This document shows, one piece after another, positions 6,538-6,685 of a DNA stretch of 6,685 nucleotides (within the stretch, counting starts at the first letter, position 1; every line of letters starts with the position of its first letter). The stretch is taken from assembly GCA_036399695.1 (NCBI GenBank), contig DASWMP010000223.1:1-6685 (forward strand), given 5' to 3'. Source of the stretch: DASVEE01 sp036399695. GTDB lineage: Bacteria > Acidobacteriota > Thermoanaerobaculia > Gp7-AA8. The position numbers and the translations under genes are program-made. The notes beneath the pieces were generated by a model, which was given only the letters and a program-made list of their open reading frames with translations, ran no database searches and had not been told where the DNA came from.

Positions 6538-6685
6538 GTCTCGGAGTGCGGTGGCTTTCGGAGGGTGTCTCAAAACGGAGCGCACACACTCTGATGGCCT
6601 GATTAGAAACCGGCGCCTGCGGGCGCAGACAGACAAGAGTGTCTGTCCCACATTGAATGCCAGCGTGCCCGCGGGTGCCCGATAT
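6538..6685 (-). repeat. Right copy of the long inverted repeat, truncated by the window end
   Basis: The copy begins 24 nt after the stop of the last gene. Positions 6538-6558 match the left copy at 16 of 21 bases and include the module CGGAGTGCGGTGGC (6542-6555). Positions 6559-6679 are a perfect reverse complement of 81-201. An extra C at 6680 interrupts the match, which then resumes for five bases to the edge. It contains the small hairpin GACAGACA (6628-6635), loop AGAG, TGTCTGTC (6640-6647), which could also sit at the 3' end of the last transcript. The outer arm of the palindrome expected from the left copy lies outside the window. Short open frames across it are repeat translations, not genes. 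Confidence 0.9.

Noticed and set aside
4373..6589. 738-codon minus-strand open frame opposite the multi-domain gene
   Set aside because: It has R/H/A/G-rich shadow composition, no recognisable domain, and its N-terminus lies in the right-hand repeat. The + strand frame has a signal peptide and repeated domains.
76..6685. Classical insertion sequence or transposon with terminal inverted repeats
   Set aside because: No transposase, integrase or resolvase is encoded between the repeats. The repeat is itself a palindrome and its modules recur mid-window, which fits a dispersed structured repeat better. I kept the composite-element idea only as a hypothesis.

Overview
The window is GC-rich DNA with strongly G/C-ending codons. 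It encodes three exported proteins, all on the + strand. The central gene is a 993-aa TonB-dependent, Oar-type outer-membrane receptor with an N-terminal carboxypeptidase-regulatory-like domain. This class is heavily expanded in Acidobacteriota, so an acidobacterial chromosome is the best guess. That is an inference from family knowledge; no rRNA or other marker gene is present.

Layout. Positions 1-222 hold a complex non-coding repeat with a 47-bp imperfect stem. A gene for a 238-aa secreted protein with an Ig-like (Kre9/KNH-like) N-terminal domain follows (313-1029). It is 57 nt upstream of the TonB-dependent receptor gene (1087-4068), and the two probably share a transcript. Two perfect hairpins (4079-4112 and 4123-4162) follow the receptor stop. 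They lie between the receptor gene and a convergent minus-strand mini-ORF of 29 codons (4259-4170) that has a strong Shine-Dalgarno. A ~100-bp divergent spacer then leads to a gene for a 716-aa exported protein built of serial beta-sandwich modules (4364-6514). From 6538 to the window end, the left-end repeat recurs in inverted orientation and is cut by the window edge.

Working together. The receptor should sit in the outer membrane and import a ligand using TonB energy; the substrate cannot be read from sequence. The two other large proteins have export signals and only binding-type or structural beta domains, so they are plausible surface or periplasmic partners. No enzyme, regulator, transposase, RNA gene or CRISPR array is visible.

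The most interesting signal is the repeat architecture. A 121-bp perfect inverted repeat (81-201 with 6559-6679) brackets the whole three-gene block. The two hairpins in the middle of the block reuse the same two sequence modules found in the flanking repeats, with paired base changes that preserve the stem.
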